A DNA stretch of 13,416 nt from Spirochaetales bacterium (GCA_007123465.1 SKLB01000170.1:1-13416), one strand, 5' to 3'. Positions 1 through 7,638 are shown, counted from the first letter of the stretch. Numbers and translations are program-made. Notes: generated from the letters alone by a model not told the origin.

Positions 1-145
1 GGGGATGTCAAGATGGCGCGCAGCGAAGTGAAGCACATCGTGCGCTGCAGTACACTTTTTGGCTGGTCGAACCGCTGGATTGCGTCCTACGCCCGGCGTC
101 TGCGCACTCCGTTGCGGCCACGGCAGTGCGCTACGCAGCAGCCGC

Positions 146-1156
146 TTATCCTGACGCGCTGATGCGGGCGATGATCTGCTCGCACAGCAGCCGGGCGCTG
201 GTGAACGCGCTCTCGACGCGACCGCCGATACACCAGTCACCACAGAGCCCCAGACCAACGGCCGGGTCCCACCAGTATCCGTCGGGCAGCTGAGTCCGCG
301 GGCGCGCGTAGCGCCAGCGGTGGGCGGCGCGCCAGCTCGGAGACTGCGGCTGCCGCGCCAGGGCGTCAAAAAACGCGGCAATAAGCTGGTCGGCCACCCA
401 CTCTTTGTCGTTCTCAACAAAGCGCCGTGACCACTCGGCGGTGGCGTGCAGTACCCAGGCGTCGTGATCAGGACGCGCCGGCTTGCTGCCGTTGCGCGCA
501 GCCCACGAGAGCGGCCCCTTCTGGACAAAAGCCGCATCCCACTCGATCTCGAGCGCGGGATCAAATACAGCCATTACGGCCCAGCATGGATCTATAACCG
601 CACCGCCGAGAATTGGACGCACCGGCGAAGGCAGCTTCAGCATCGGCAATACCTGCGCCGGTGGCGTAGAGATCACCACCCAGTCGTAACCTTCGTGCTG
701 CACGCCGCTTTGGTCGCCAAGCGTCCAACCCGATTGCGCAGCGTGCTGGAGTGAGTCGATACGGCACTGGTAGTTGATCACCCCATCAACCTCACCGGCC
801 AGCGCCCTGGCCGGCTCGTTCATTCCGGGAACACCGACGTAGCGCTCGGGACCGCCGTGCTTCTCGGTCCATTGGCCGTCCTGCAGCAGACCGATGCGCG
901 GCCTCCACGGCACCACCACAGACTGTTGTTCCCACCGCTTAACCAGCGCCGTAAACTCGGCGCTGGTTGCGGTGAAGTACTGTGTTCCATGATCAAACTG
1001 GTATTCGCCCTCACGGCGGCGGCTGATCCGGCCGCCGGGGCCCCTGCCCTTGTCAAACGTATCAACCGCAGCACCGGCGCTGCGCAGAATGCGGCGTGCG
1101 GTCAAACCGGAAACGCCTGCCCCTATGACGGCAACTCGCGCAGTTTTCTCACTCAT
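146..1156 (-). CDS. Renalase-like FAD-dependent NAD(P)/amine oxidoreductase
   Basis: The 336-residue protein begins with a Rossmann dinucleotide-binding motif (GAGVSG, residues 12-17). DKGRGPGGR (35-43) and FDHGTQYF (54-61) follow, which are hallmarks of the bacterial renalase-like branch of flavin amine oxidases. The C-terminal FAD-closing segment is present (GDW at 306-308, GGRVESAFTSA at 311-321), so the protein looks full length. There is no signal peptide, so it is probably cytoplasmic. Characterised bacterial renalases oxidise aberrant dihydro-NAD(P) isomers; the substrate here cannot be read from sequence. Its ATG overlaps the TGA of the upstream PHP gene as ATGA (1153-1156), so translation is probably coupled. 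It is the last gene of the azlCD operon. The family call is firm; the exact reaction is inference. Confidence 0.88.
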   Translation of the reverse strand: MSEKTARVAVIGAGVSGLTARRILRSAGAAVDTFDKGRGPGGRISRRREGEYQFDHGTQYFTATSAEFTALVKRWEQQSVVVPWRPRIGLLQDGQWTEKHGGPERYVGVPGMNEPARALAGEVDGVINYQCRIDSLQHAAQSGWTLGDQSGVQHEGYDWVVISTPPAQVLPMLKLPSPVRPILGGAVIDPCWAVMAVFDPALEIEWDAAFVQKGPLSWAARNGSKPARPDHDAWVLHATAEWSRRFVENDKEWVADQLIAAFFDALARQPQSPSWRAAHRWRYARPRTQLPDGYWWDPAVGLGLCGDWCIGGRVESAFTSARLLCEQIIARISASG

Positions 1157-1968
1157 GATGGTATCGATACCTCCGTCTTGCGTCCAGCTTCAAAATAGCA
1201 CAGCAGATCGAACCCAGCCGCGTGAATAGCGGCGTACGCCTGCGGGAAATATTGCCCCACCGAATCCGGCCGGTGCGCGTCTGACCCCAGGGTCAGCTGA
1301 ACACCGGCCTTTTGCGCCCAGTCAAGGATCTGCGGATGCGGATGAATCTCGAAGACACCCTTGGTCAAACCACTGGTGTTCACCTCAATGCAGGTGCCGT
1401 TTTCGGCTGCCGCACTGAGAAATTCACGGATAACCGATTCGTATTGCACCGGTTCGAAAGGCTTCACGGTACCGTAGATGCGAATCAGATCCGGATGCGC
1501 AAAGCTATCGTAACGGCCGGTGGTGGCGGCGTAGGCCAGCGACTCAAAATAATCAGCGACGATCGCAGCGTCGCTGGAGAGACCGCGTTGCCGAATGCGC
1601 TCACGATAGACCGGCAACTGGTGGTGCAGCGAACCGAGCACGAAATCAAACGAATAATGAGCGAGTGTCTCATCCATGCGGGCCATCTCGGCTTTGTCGG
1701 GGAACACCTCGGCTTCAATGCCGAGCAGAACGCGGACCCCCACCTCCTGCCCGTATTCCCTGGCAGCTTCAATCATCTCGCAGTAGCGCGGCAGGTCATC
1801 TGCTGCCATGCGGGTGTTGCGGGTACCAAACGCCGGATTAGCCATCGGCACGTGGCAGGTAAACGTCAGCAGCTCGACTCCTCTGGCTCGCGCTGCATCG
1901 ACGTACTGCTCGGGAGTACCGGTTGCGTGGCCGCACAGTGGCGTGTGCATATGGCAGTCAAATATCAC
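1153..1968 (-). CDS. PHP-domain phosphatase of the histidinol-phosphatase (HisJ/HisK) family
   Basis: The 271-residue protein carries the full set of PHP metal ligands: H6 and H8 in DCHMH, H39, E85, H115 in GSLHH, H158 in FAHPD, and D230/H232 in SDAH. The family hydrolyses phosphate esters with a trinuclear metal centre, and the best-known member makes L-histidinol from histidinol phosphate. No other his gene is nearby, so another phosphoester substrate is possible. The residue before H39 is Cys (TCH), where many relatives have Asp (DH). The start is GTG at 1968, preceded by an AAGGAG-type ribosome site at about 1973-1979. An ATG two bases upstream is out of frame and reads straight into TGA. 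The gene lies 72 nt after azlD and overlaps the renalase-like gene by 4 nt. Confidence 0.87.
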   Translation of the reverse strand: MIFDCHMHTPLCGHATGTPEQYVDAARARGVELLTFTCHVPMANPAFGTRNTRMAADDLPRYCEMIEAAREYGQEVGVRVLLGIEAEVFPDKAEMARMDETLAHYSFDFVLGSLHHQLPVYRERIRQRGLSSDAAIVADYFESLAYAATTGRYDSFAHPDLIRIYGTVKPFEPVQYESVIREFLSAAAENGTCIEVNTSGLTKGVFEIHPHPQILDWAQKAGVQLTLGSDAHRPDSVGQYFPQAYAAIHAAGFDLLCYFEAGRKTEVSIPS

Positions 1969-1990
1969 ATAATCTCCTTGGTAACTCTTG

Positions 1991-2014
1991 AAAAAATACG
2001 GCGTTTTGCAGCCG
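1991..2014 (-). terminator. Weak hairpin plus T-run between azlD and the PHP gene
   Basis: Read on the minus strand, a 4-bp stem (2011-2014 with 1999-2002, 8-nt loop) is followed by a T-rich run at 1991-1998. The stem is short, so at most this would attenuate read-through from azlCD into the PHP and renalase-like genes. It may be chance. Confidence 0.22.
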
Positions 2015-2040
2015 GGAGCAAGCCGGACGGAAAGCCGGGT

Positions 2041-2373
2041 TTACCCGGGCCCGCCGCCGATCAACTGCAGTGCAAAAATTGCAGTCAATCCGATACCAAC
2101 GGTTATCAGAACGTTGCGCGTCTTGTACGCTACCACCGCCGCAATAACACCGGCAACCAGATAGTGATTGTCGAGTCCAACGTGCAGCTGCCCATCACGG
2201 ATCAACAGCGCTGGAACGATCAGAGCCGTCAGAATGCCAACCGGAACGTAAGTCAACCAGCGGGCCAGCAGCGGCGGAACGCCAAACGCGCGTACCAGGG
2301 CAAATCCGGCGATTCGCGACAGATAGGTGACCGCGCCCATAGCCGCAATCATCAACATCACCTCAGTGCGCAC
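2041..2373 (-). CDS. azlD: AzlD-family small subunit of branched-chain amino acid exporter
   Basis: This 110-residue hydrophobic protein has about four predicted membrane segments and the early AzlD signature TYLSRIAGF (residues 17-25). It also has the typical PVGILTALIVPAL and VAYKTRN segments. AzlD is the small inner-membrane partner of AzlC, and together they export branched-chain amino acids or related compounds. The start is GTG at 2373, chosen because an AGAAGGAG ribosome site lies about 7 nt upstream. This start overlaps the end of azlC by 11 nt, a usual arrangement for the pair. Length is normal. The family call is strong; the transported substrate is inferred from the family. Confidence 0.9.
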   Translation of the reverse strand: MRTEVMLMIAAMGAVTYLSRIAGFALVRAFGVPPLLARWLTYVPVGILTALIVPALLIRDGQLHVGLDNHYLVAGVIAAVVAYKTRNVLITVGIGLTAIFALQLIGGGPG

Positions 2374-3067
2374 TACCGGCTCCTTCTGTGGCTACGCCTA
2401 CCGCCGCGGCTACAACCGCGGCAATCACGATGTACCAGTGGCCGGGCAGAAACAGTGCGCCGAGAACCGCAGTCACCGCGGCGGTAATGCCCGCCAGGAT
2501 ACTGGGCCAATTGGTGAGAAACGGCATCACCAGCACCAGAAACGTAGCCGGCATGATGAAGTCCAGCGGCAGTGCAAACGGGTCGGCAATCAGCCGCCCG
2601 AACGCGATGCCCACGCCTGTCAGCAGCGACCAGCCGAAGAAAAAAACTGCGCCGCAGGTGAAGTAGTAGCGCATATCGAAACCGAAGCGCTGCATGCGGT
2701 TCATCGCCAGTGCGTACGACTCATCGATCATAAAGAACGCCGCTGCAGCCTGCACTCCGCGTGGTGCGCCACGCAGATGCGGCGCCATCGAGACACCCAT
2801 CAGCAGGTGACGCAGGTTGATCAGGGCGGTGGTTACGATAATCAGCGTCACCGGTACCGCGGGGTCCTGCAGCATCGTAACCGCCACCATCTGCGACGCA
2901 CCGGCAAAGACTATGATAGACATTGCAATCAGCTCGGCGGGCAACAGACCGACAGAGACGCCCAACAGCGCGTACGCCACGGCAAACGGCGTTATTCCCA
3001 CAATAATCGGGATTGAGTGCGAGAGCGCCGTGCGCATCGGCCCACCGCGATCGGTATACCTGCCCAT
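2363..3067 (-). CDS. azlC: AzlC-family large subunit of branched-chain amino acid exporter
   Basis: Starting at the ATG at 3067, the protein has 234 residues, normal for AzlC. It is strongly hydrophobic and carries FAGASQ (54-59), NLRHLLMGVSMAPHLR (84-99) and DESYAL (115-120), the conserved AzlC core. A strong ribosome site, AAAGGAGAT, sits directly before this start. The open frame extends 38 codons further upstream to 3181, but that extension is hydrophilic, lacks a ribosome site and covers the likely promoter, so I reject it. AzlC forms the inner-membrane exporter with AzlD, encoded next. It heads a four-gene minus-strand operon, divergent from the patatin remnant. Confidence 0.92.
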   Translation of the reverse strand: MGRYTDRGGPMRTALSHSIPIIVGITPFAVAYALLGVSVGLLPAELIAMSIIVFAGASQMVAVTMLQDPAVPVTLIIVTTALINLRHLLMGVSMAPHLRGAPRGVQAAAAFFMIDESYALAMNRMQRFGFDMRYYFTCGAVFFFGWSLLTGVGIAFGRLIADPFALPLDFIMPATFLVLVMPFLTNWPSILAGITAAVTAVLGALFLPGHWYIVIAAVVAAAVGVATEGAGSAH

Positions 3068-3088
3068 ATATCTCCTTTGACCGATGCC

Positions 3089-3117
3089 ATCGTAACCCAA
3101 GCGCTGCAAGCCGACAA
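3089..3117 (-). promoter_or_regulatory. Likely sigma70-type promoter of the azlCD operon
   Basis: On the minus strand, TTGTCG (3112-3117) and TACGAT (3089-3094) are separated by exactly 17 nt. Transcription would start near 3082, giving a leader of about 15 nt that just holds the AAAGGAGAT ribosome site of azlC. Placement is good, but both boxes are imperfect. Confidence 0.45.
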
Positions 3118-3125
3118 GCGACCCG

Positions 3126-3155
3126 TTGCTAACCGGCTGTCCGGCAACGTACAAT
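3126..3155 (+). promoter_or_regulatory. Possible relic promoter facing the patatin remnant
   Basis: TTGCTA (3126-3131) and TACAAT (3150-3155) are spaced 18 nt apart and point to the right, towards the broken patatin gene. The -10 box matches consensus at five of six positions. It is divergent from the azlC promoter. If active, it would transcribe a gene that no longer encodes a full protein. Confidence 0.33.
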
Positions 3156-3184
3156 GACACAGCCATTATGCCCCACTTCATGCC

Positions 3185-4279
3185 GTGCTACAAACTGCTG
3201 AATTCCGCAGCGGTTCGCTGTCCGACGCGATGGGCGCCGATATTGTGATTGCCGTTGAAGTCGGCGAGCCCTTGTTGACTACCGTTGAGCGCCTGTCGCG
3301 CAGCCCGCTGGCTTCGATCGATCAGTCGACAAAGATCCTGATCGAGGCCGACGTGGTGATCACTCCTGATCTGGAGGGATTCTCGCTCACCTCCTTCTCC
3401 GAAGCGCTCGAGATCATGAGCCGCGGTGAAGCCGCCGCCCGCAGCATGCTGCCGCAGCTGCTTCACAGTACTGTCCGATCCCACTATCGACCATGTCCGG
3501 GTGCAGGGTGGCAGCGAGAGCGAACGCGAAGCAGCACAGCGGCGCTTCGAGCAGTTCAGCGGTTCAACCGTTGGACCGCACGATCTTGTTGTCCCGGTGG
3601 ATGAAGTCTACTCGCTGGGTCGGCTCGATCTGGTCAAGACGCACGTCCTACGCGAGTCCGACGGCAGCAATACGCTACTGGTCACGCTGGTAGCGCCGGC
3701 CGGCAGTCGCAGCTCGATCCGCATCGGGATGCGCTACGTCGGCATGATTTCGTCTTCGGCGCACAGCAGGATGGTCGTGACACAGAACCTGACGGTCAAC
3801 GATATCACCGGCCGCGGTTCGTACTGGACGTCCAGTCTGGGGTTCGTGAATACGCTGGCGTTCTCCACCGCCTATTTTCAGCCGCTCGTTTCCAACCTCT
3901 ACCTGCAACCCGGCTGAGTTACGCCGCCTATTCCGACAGCTATTCCGAGTTTGGACCAATCGGCACGGTCATTGAGTATCAGGATGCTTCCGCCGGCCTG
4001 GAGCTGGGACTGCTGTTGAGCCGTTACGGAGAGCTGCGCGTTGGCCTCGAAGAGAGTCCCGGAACGCTGAGCGCCCATCCGGTGATTGTCCTGGACGGCG
4101 GAGCAGTCGATTCATGGCTGTCGTATCCTGAGGCGATTGACGATGTCACGGCCAACTGGACGTCTTCTGTTGGATTGGGCGTGCGGTTCAGCGATTCGTT
4201 TGCCGCCCTGCTGCGCGTTGGAATACTGCGAGAGCTGCAGCCGTTCATTGCGCTCAATCTGGGGGCGTTTGGACTATAA
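3185..4279 (+). pseudogene. Remnant of a PlpD-type patatin / POTRA / outer-membrane beta-barrel protein
   Basis: Three segments in alternating frames join into one recognisable protein. Segment 1 (3185 to about 3475) is the end of a patatin lipase domain, with DAMGADIVIAVEVG, ADVVITPDLEG and a final RGEAAA. Segment 2 (about 3470-3914, shifted one frame) reads as a POTRA domain beginning DPTIDHVRVQGG, then the first barrel strands. Segment 3 (about 3908-4279, back in the first frame) gives further barrel strands such as LELGLLLSRYGELRVGLEES. The order matches type Vd (PlpD/FplA-like) secreted lipases. The patatin oxyanion-hole and GXSXG nucleophile region is absent, because azlC and its promoter occupy the place where it should lie. 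A third indel near 3200 is likely, since the adjacent frame gives LLN just before an IPSGSLSD-like stretch. About 20 residues seem missing between IDQSTKI and ADVVI, and the barrel is about half its usual size. I infer a decayed gene; the two main frameshifts alone could be sequencing errors, the lost N-terminus could not. Confidence 0.75.
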
Positions 4280-4292
4280 CTCCCGACTGTTC

Positions 4293-4310
4293 TGCTATAG
4301 AATAGCCAAC
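4293..4310 (+). promoter_or_regulatory. Extended -10 promoter abutting the MFS start codon
   Basis: TGCTATAGAAT (4293-4303) contains an extended -10 element (TG, one base, TATAGA) and overlaps TAGAAT. It ends 7 nt before the GTG at 4311, so transcription should begin at or within a base or two of the start codon. No ribosome site is visible in the short gap. A TTGGAC at 4269-4274 is too far away (21-23 nt spacer) to be a normal -35. Confidence 0.45.
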
Positions 4311-5525
4311 GTGATTGAGCAACAGAGCGCCTATTCCTTCCACCAATACAAGACGCCGCTTCCGGTCAGCCGCTCGCGCGCGCTCGGTTTGTTTGCCTAC
4401 GTGGTCATCGGCGTCAGCTTCATCGATACTATGGCGCAGTTACCGGTACTCTCGCCGTTTACCGCCTCACTCGGGGCCGGCGCTACTATGATCGGCGTGG
4501 TGTTGGCAGCCTACTCGCTGGCCAATATGCTGGGCAACCTGGGGGCCGGGGCAATTATCGATCGGCTCGGACGAAAGACCGGGATCGTTGGCGGCATGGC
4601 TGTTGCCGGCATGGCGGTGGCGCTCTACGCGGTTGTCCTCACACCGGGCCAGCTTATCGGCTTGCGGATTGTACACGGGTTGGGCGGCGCGGTACTGGTG
4701 CCGGCCGCGTTTGCCTACGCCGCCGACATCGGCGCCAAACAGCGCACCGGCCGCGCTATGGGATACTCGGGTGCTGCGGTTGGTGTTGCCGCCCTCATTG
4801 GACCGGCAAGCGGTGGCCTACTTCGTTCACTATTCGGATTTCGGGCGCTCTTTGTTACCCTGGCTTCCCTGATGGCCATTACCGCACTGGCGGTAATGGC
4901 GCTGCTGCCGGAAAGCTATCGCGAGAAGCACGCCGAGCAACCGCTGCAGTTTCAGCGACGTATCGCCCCGCTACTGCGCAACCGATCGCTGCATTTTGCC
5001 TACATTGCGGTCTTCTTTGCTCAGTTTGCCATGGGTGCGCTGGCGCACTCGCTGCCGCTCACTATCGAGGCGCTCGGGTTTTCTGCCGCGCGCACCGGCG
5101 TGCTCTTCAGCGTGTTTTCGCTGGTGGCCATTCTGCTCTTCGTTCTGCCGAGCGCAGGGTTGTCGGATCGTTACGGTCGACCGCGGTTGATTCGCGTGGG
5201 TCTGGCGCTGATGGCCGTCGGGCTGGCCCTGGTGGCGCTGTCAGGATCGCTCGCAGCCTTGACACCGGCGATGATGGTCTACGGTGCCGGGTACGGCTTT
5301 GTGTTTCCGGCGCTCTGTGCGACGGTTGTTGACCAGACAGACCCGTTCAACCGCGGCAGCGGGTTTGGCGTTTTCTACGCGGTTTTCTCGCTCGGTGTTG
5401 CCGCGGGGCCAATCGCGGCCGGCGTGGCAACCGATGCCGGGCTGGCTCCGCTGGCGGCGGTGGCCGGCCTGCTGCTGGCAGCCCAGCTGCTGCTCTGGCT
5501 GCAGCAGGCGTGGCGCCGGCCTTGA
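4311..5525 (+). CDS. MFS transporter, DHA1-like drug/metabolite exporter
   Basis: The 404-residue protein, read from GTG at 4311, is highly hydrophobic with about 12 membrane segments. MFS motif A is at about residues 80-90 (GAIIDRLGRKT) and is repeated in the second half at 283-291 (GLSDRYGRP). The motif C of drug/proton antiporters is seen at about 158-169 (GVAALIGPASGG). It should therefore be an inner-membrane proton-coupled exporter; the substrate is unknown. The frame is open back to 4086, but that extension overlaps the last part of the patatin remnant in another frame, is Cys/Arg-rich and lacks membrane character, so I reject it. The GTG choice is supported by the -10 element directly upstream. 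ATG codons inside the first membrane segment would truncate the protein. Confidence 0.85.
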   Translation: MIEQQSAYSFHQYKTPLPVSRSRALGLFAYVVIGVSFIDTMAQLPVLSPFTASLGAGATMIGVVLAAYSLANMLGNLGAGAIIDRLGRKTGIVGGMAVAGMAVALYAVVLTPGQLIGLRIVHGLGGAVLVPAAFAYAADIGAKQRTGRAMGYSGAAVGVAALIGPASGGLLRSLFGFRALFVTLASLMAITALAVMALLPESYREKHAEQPLQFQRRIAPLLRNRSLHFAYIAVFFAQFAMGALAHSLPLTIEALGFSAARTGVLFSVFSLVAILLFVLPSAGLSDRYGRPRLIRVGLALMAVGLALVALSGSLAALTPAMMVYGAGYGFVFPALCATVVDQTDPFNRGSGFGVFYAVFSLGVAAGPIAAGVATDAGLAPLAAVAGLLLAAQLLLWLQQAWRRP

Positions 5526-5550
5526 CAGCGCCTCGGTGCGGCGATAGCAT
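5522..5550 (+). promoter_or_regulatory. Promoter of NAD+ synthetase gene, near-leaderless
   Basis: A perfect -35 box TTGACA (5522-5527) is followed by a 17-nt spacer and TAGCAT (5545-5550). The -35 box contains the TGA stop of the MFS gene. Transcription is predicted near 5557-5558, only 2-3 nt before the ATG at 5560. No Shine-Dalgarno sequence is present, so a leaderless or near-leaderless mRNA is predicted. Confidence 0.6.
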
Positions 5551-5559
5551 TCGCTCGAC

Positions 5560-7587
5560 ATGCAGAACGCGTTTCATTCGCTCTATTCGCACGGATTTGT
5601 CCGTGTGGCCGTCGCGGTCCCACGCGTCACGGTAGCCGATCCACAGCGTAACGCCGCCGCGATGGCAGCACTGGCCGAACGCGCGTCGCGCGAAGGCGCG
5701 GCGTTGGTTCTGTTCCCCGAACTATCGATCTCTTCGTACGCAATTGATGATCTGCTGCAGCAGCAGCCGCTGCTGGACGCCTCGATTGAGGGACTGCAGC
5801 GCATCGTGCAGGCCAGTCAAGCGCTGGGCTGCGTGGTTATGGTGGGGATGCCGCTGGTGATCGGCAATGCGCTGTTCAACTGCGCGGTGGCCATCTATCG
5901 CGGGGTCATCCTGGGCGTGACGCCCAAGAGCTACCTTCCCAATTATCGCGAGTTTTACGAGAAGCGTCACTTCCAGCCTGCTTCGGCGTGTCGGCAGAGC
6001 GAGCACACTCTGTTGGGACAGAGAGTTGCGGTGGGCTCCGCACTGATCTTTGAGGCACGCAACGTGCCCGGATTTGCGTTTCACATGGAGATCTGCGAAG
6101 ACCTCTGGGTGCCGCTCCCGCCGAGCAGCACAGCCGCACTGGCCGGTGCAACCATCCTGGCAAACCTGAGCGCCAGCAATATCACCATCGGAAAATCCGA
6201 CTACCGTCACACGCTGGCCGCGGCACAATCCGGTCGCTGTATCGCCGCGTATCTCTACTCCGCAGCCGGTGCTGGAGAGTCAACCACCGACCTGGCGTGG
6301 GACGGCCACGCGATGATCTATGAAAACACCCACTTGCTGGCCGAGACCGAGCGCTTTCTCAGCGAGGAGCAGGTCGTGATCGCCGATATCGATTGCGGCG
6401 CGCTGCTGCAGGATCGGCTGCGCAGCAGCAGCTGGCAGGACAGTGCCGCAGCTAACCTTGCGGCGCTGGCTGCCGTCAGACGTGTCCCGTTTGAATTCCA
6501 GCTGCCGGAACAGCCGGTCAGCCTGCAGCGTTCGATCGAGCGCTTCCCCTACGTGCCCGCGGATCCGCAGAAGCTCAACGAACGCTGCTTTGAGTCCTAC
6601 AATATCCAGGTCAGTGCCCTGATCCAACGTTTGCAGGCAACCGGCATCCAACGCATTGTGATTGGAGTGTCGGGGGGCCTCGATTCGACCCACGCGCTGA
6701 TAGTAGCTGCCCGGGCGGTGGACCGCATAGGTTTGCCGCGCAGCGCAATCCTGGCCTACACTCTACCCGGCTTTGCTACCAGTGAGCACACGCGCAACAA
6801 CGCCGTGGCTCTGATGAAAGCGCTGGGGGTAACGTGGCGTGAGATCGACATCAAACCGGCGTGTATGCAGACGTTCAGTGACATCGGGCACCCGTTTGCC
6901 GACGGTACCAGCCAGTACGATGTCACCTTTGAGAATGTACAGGCCGGCGAACGAACCTCGCTGCTGTTCCGCCTGGCCAATCTCCACGGGGGGCTGGTAC
7001 TGGGAACCGGAGACTTGAGCGAGCTGGCGCTGGGCTGGACCACCTACGGCGTTGGCGACCACATGTCACATTACGCGGTCAACAGCTCGGTTCCCAAGAC
7101 ACTGATTCAGCACCTGATCCGCTGGAACATCAATAGCGGCCAGTTCAACCAGCAGGCCACGCGTATTCTGGCGTCGGTAATCGATACCGAGATTTCTCCG
7201 GAACTGATCCCGCATCAGCCGCACCAGAGCGGGGTCGACCCCAACGGTGGCCCGGCGCAGAGCACCGAATCAGCCGTAGGGCCGTACGAGTTGCAGGACT
7301 TTCACCTCTACTACATCAGCCGTTTTGGATTCTCGCCCAGCAAGGTTGCCTTTCTGGCACAGCACGCATGGCGCGGCCGCTACGACCTGCAGACTATCAA
7401 ACGCTGGCTGGCGGTTTTCCTGCAGCGCTTTTTCGCAACCAGTCAGTTCAAGCGCAGCTGTCTGCCCAACGGTCCAAAGGTTGGCTCCGGCGGATCGCTG
7501 TCACCGCGCGGCGACTGGCGCGCGCCGAGCGATTCTAGCGCCGCCGCCTGGCTTGATGAGCTGGAGCGCAGCGTCCCGGACGCCTGA
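5560..7587 (+). CDS. nadE: Glutamine-dependent NAD+ synthetase
   Basis: The 675-residue, two-domain enzyme is of normal length for glutamine-dependent NadE. The N-terminal nitrilase-type amidotransferase domain (about 1-300) has the catalytic triad E54 (FPELSISSY), K123 (GVTPKSY) and C179 (MEICEDLW), which releases ammonia from glutamine. The C-terminal ATP pyrophosphatase domain has the P-loop SGGLDS (371-376) and later conserved blocks such as TGDLSELALGW and NSSVPKTL. It makes NAD+ from deamido-NAD+ with ATP and glutamine in the cytoplasm, the last step of NAD synthesis. The start is the first ATG after its own promoter. It lies 34 nt after the MFS gene on the same strand and converges with the lemA operon. 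Confidence 0.96.
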   Translation: MQNAFHSLYSHGFVRVAVAVPRVTVADPQRNAAAMAALAERASREGAALVLFPELSISSYAIDDLLQQQPLLDASIEGLQRIVQASQALGCVVMVGMPLVIGNALFNCAVAIYRGVILGVTPKSYLPNYREFYEKRHFQPASACRQSEHTLLGQRVAVGSALIFEARNVPGFAFHMEICEDLWVPLPPSSTAALAGATILANLSASNITIGKSDYRHTLAAAQSGRCIAAYLYSAAGAGESTTDLAWDGHAMIYENTHLLAETERFLSEEQVVIADIDCGALLQDRLRSSSWQDSAAANLAALAAVRRVPFEFQLPEQPVSLQRSIERFPYVPADPQKLNERCFESYNIQVSALIQRLQATGIQRIVIGVSGGLDSTHALIVAARAVDRIGLPRSAILAYTLPGFATSEHTRNNAVALMKALGVTWREIDIKPACMQTFSDIGHPFADGTSQYDVTFENVQAGERTSLLFRLANLHGGLVLGTGDLSELALGWTTYGVGDHMSHYAVNSSVPKTLIQHLIRWNINSGQFNQQATRILASVIDTEISPELIPHQPHQSGVDPNGGPAQSTESAVGPYELQDFHLYYISRFGFSPSKVAFLAQHAWRGRYDLQTIKRWLAVFLQRFFATSQFKRSCLPNGPKVGSGGSLSPRGDWRAPSDSSAAAWLDELERSVPDA

Positions 7588-7591
7588 ACAA

Positions 7592-7626
7592 ACCGCCGCT
7601 CAAAACGCCGCCTCAACGTCGGCGGT
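7592..7626. terminator. Stem-loop between convergent nadE and lemA
   Basis: ACCGCCG (7592-7598) can pair with CGGCGGT (7620-7626), and smaller alternative stems form inside the loop. The hairpin sits in the 51-nt gap between the nadE and lemA stop codons, the right place for a shared terminator. There is no clear T-run on either strand, so an intrinsic terminator is only a possibility. Confidence 0.3.
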
Positions 7627-7638
7627 CGGCGCCGGCGC

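Noticed and set aside
1..145. Open plus-strand frames at the left edge
   Set aside because: Frames 1 and 3 are open but run into antisense of the renalase-like gene and look like nothing known; 145 nt is too short to judge. No clear terminator is seen.
2036..2049. Palindrome around the azlD stop codon (CCGGG/CCCGG)
   Set aside because: Only a 5-bp stem with no T-run after it on the minus strand; too weak to call a terminator.
1312..2487. Long plus-strand open frame of 391 codons opposite the PHP and azlD genes
   Set aside because: It is a shadow of two well-recognised minus-strand genes; its protein is Arg/Gln/His-rich with no family pattern.
3068..3181. 38-codon extension of azlC
   Set aside because: There is no ribosome site there, while a strong one precedes the ATG at 3067; a plausible promoter lies within it.
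4086..4310. 75-codon N-terminal extension of the MFS gene
   Set aside because: It overlaps the barrel end of the patatin remnant in another frame, is rich in Cys and Arg, and would place the likely promoter inside the gene.
5750..5780. Run of CTG/CAG triplets in nadE
   Set aside because: Ordinary Leu/Gln codons in a coding helix; relatives have similar composition.
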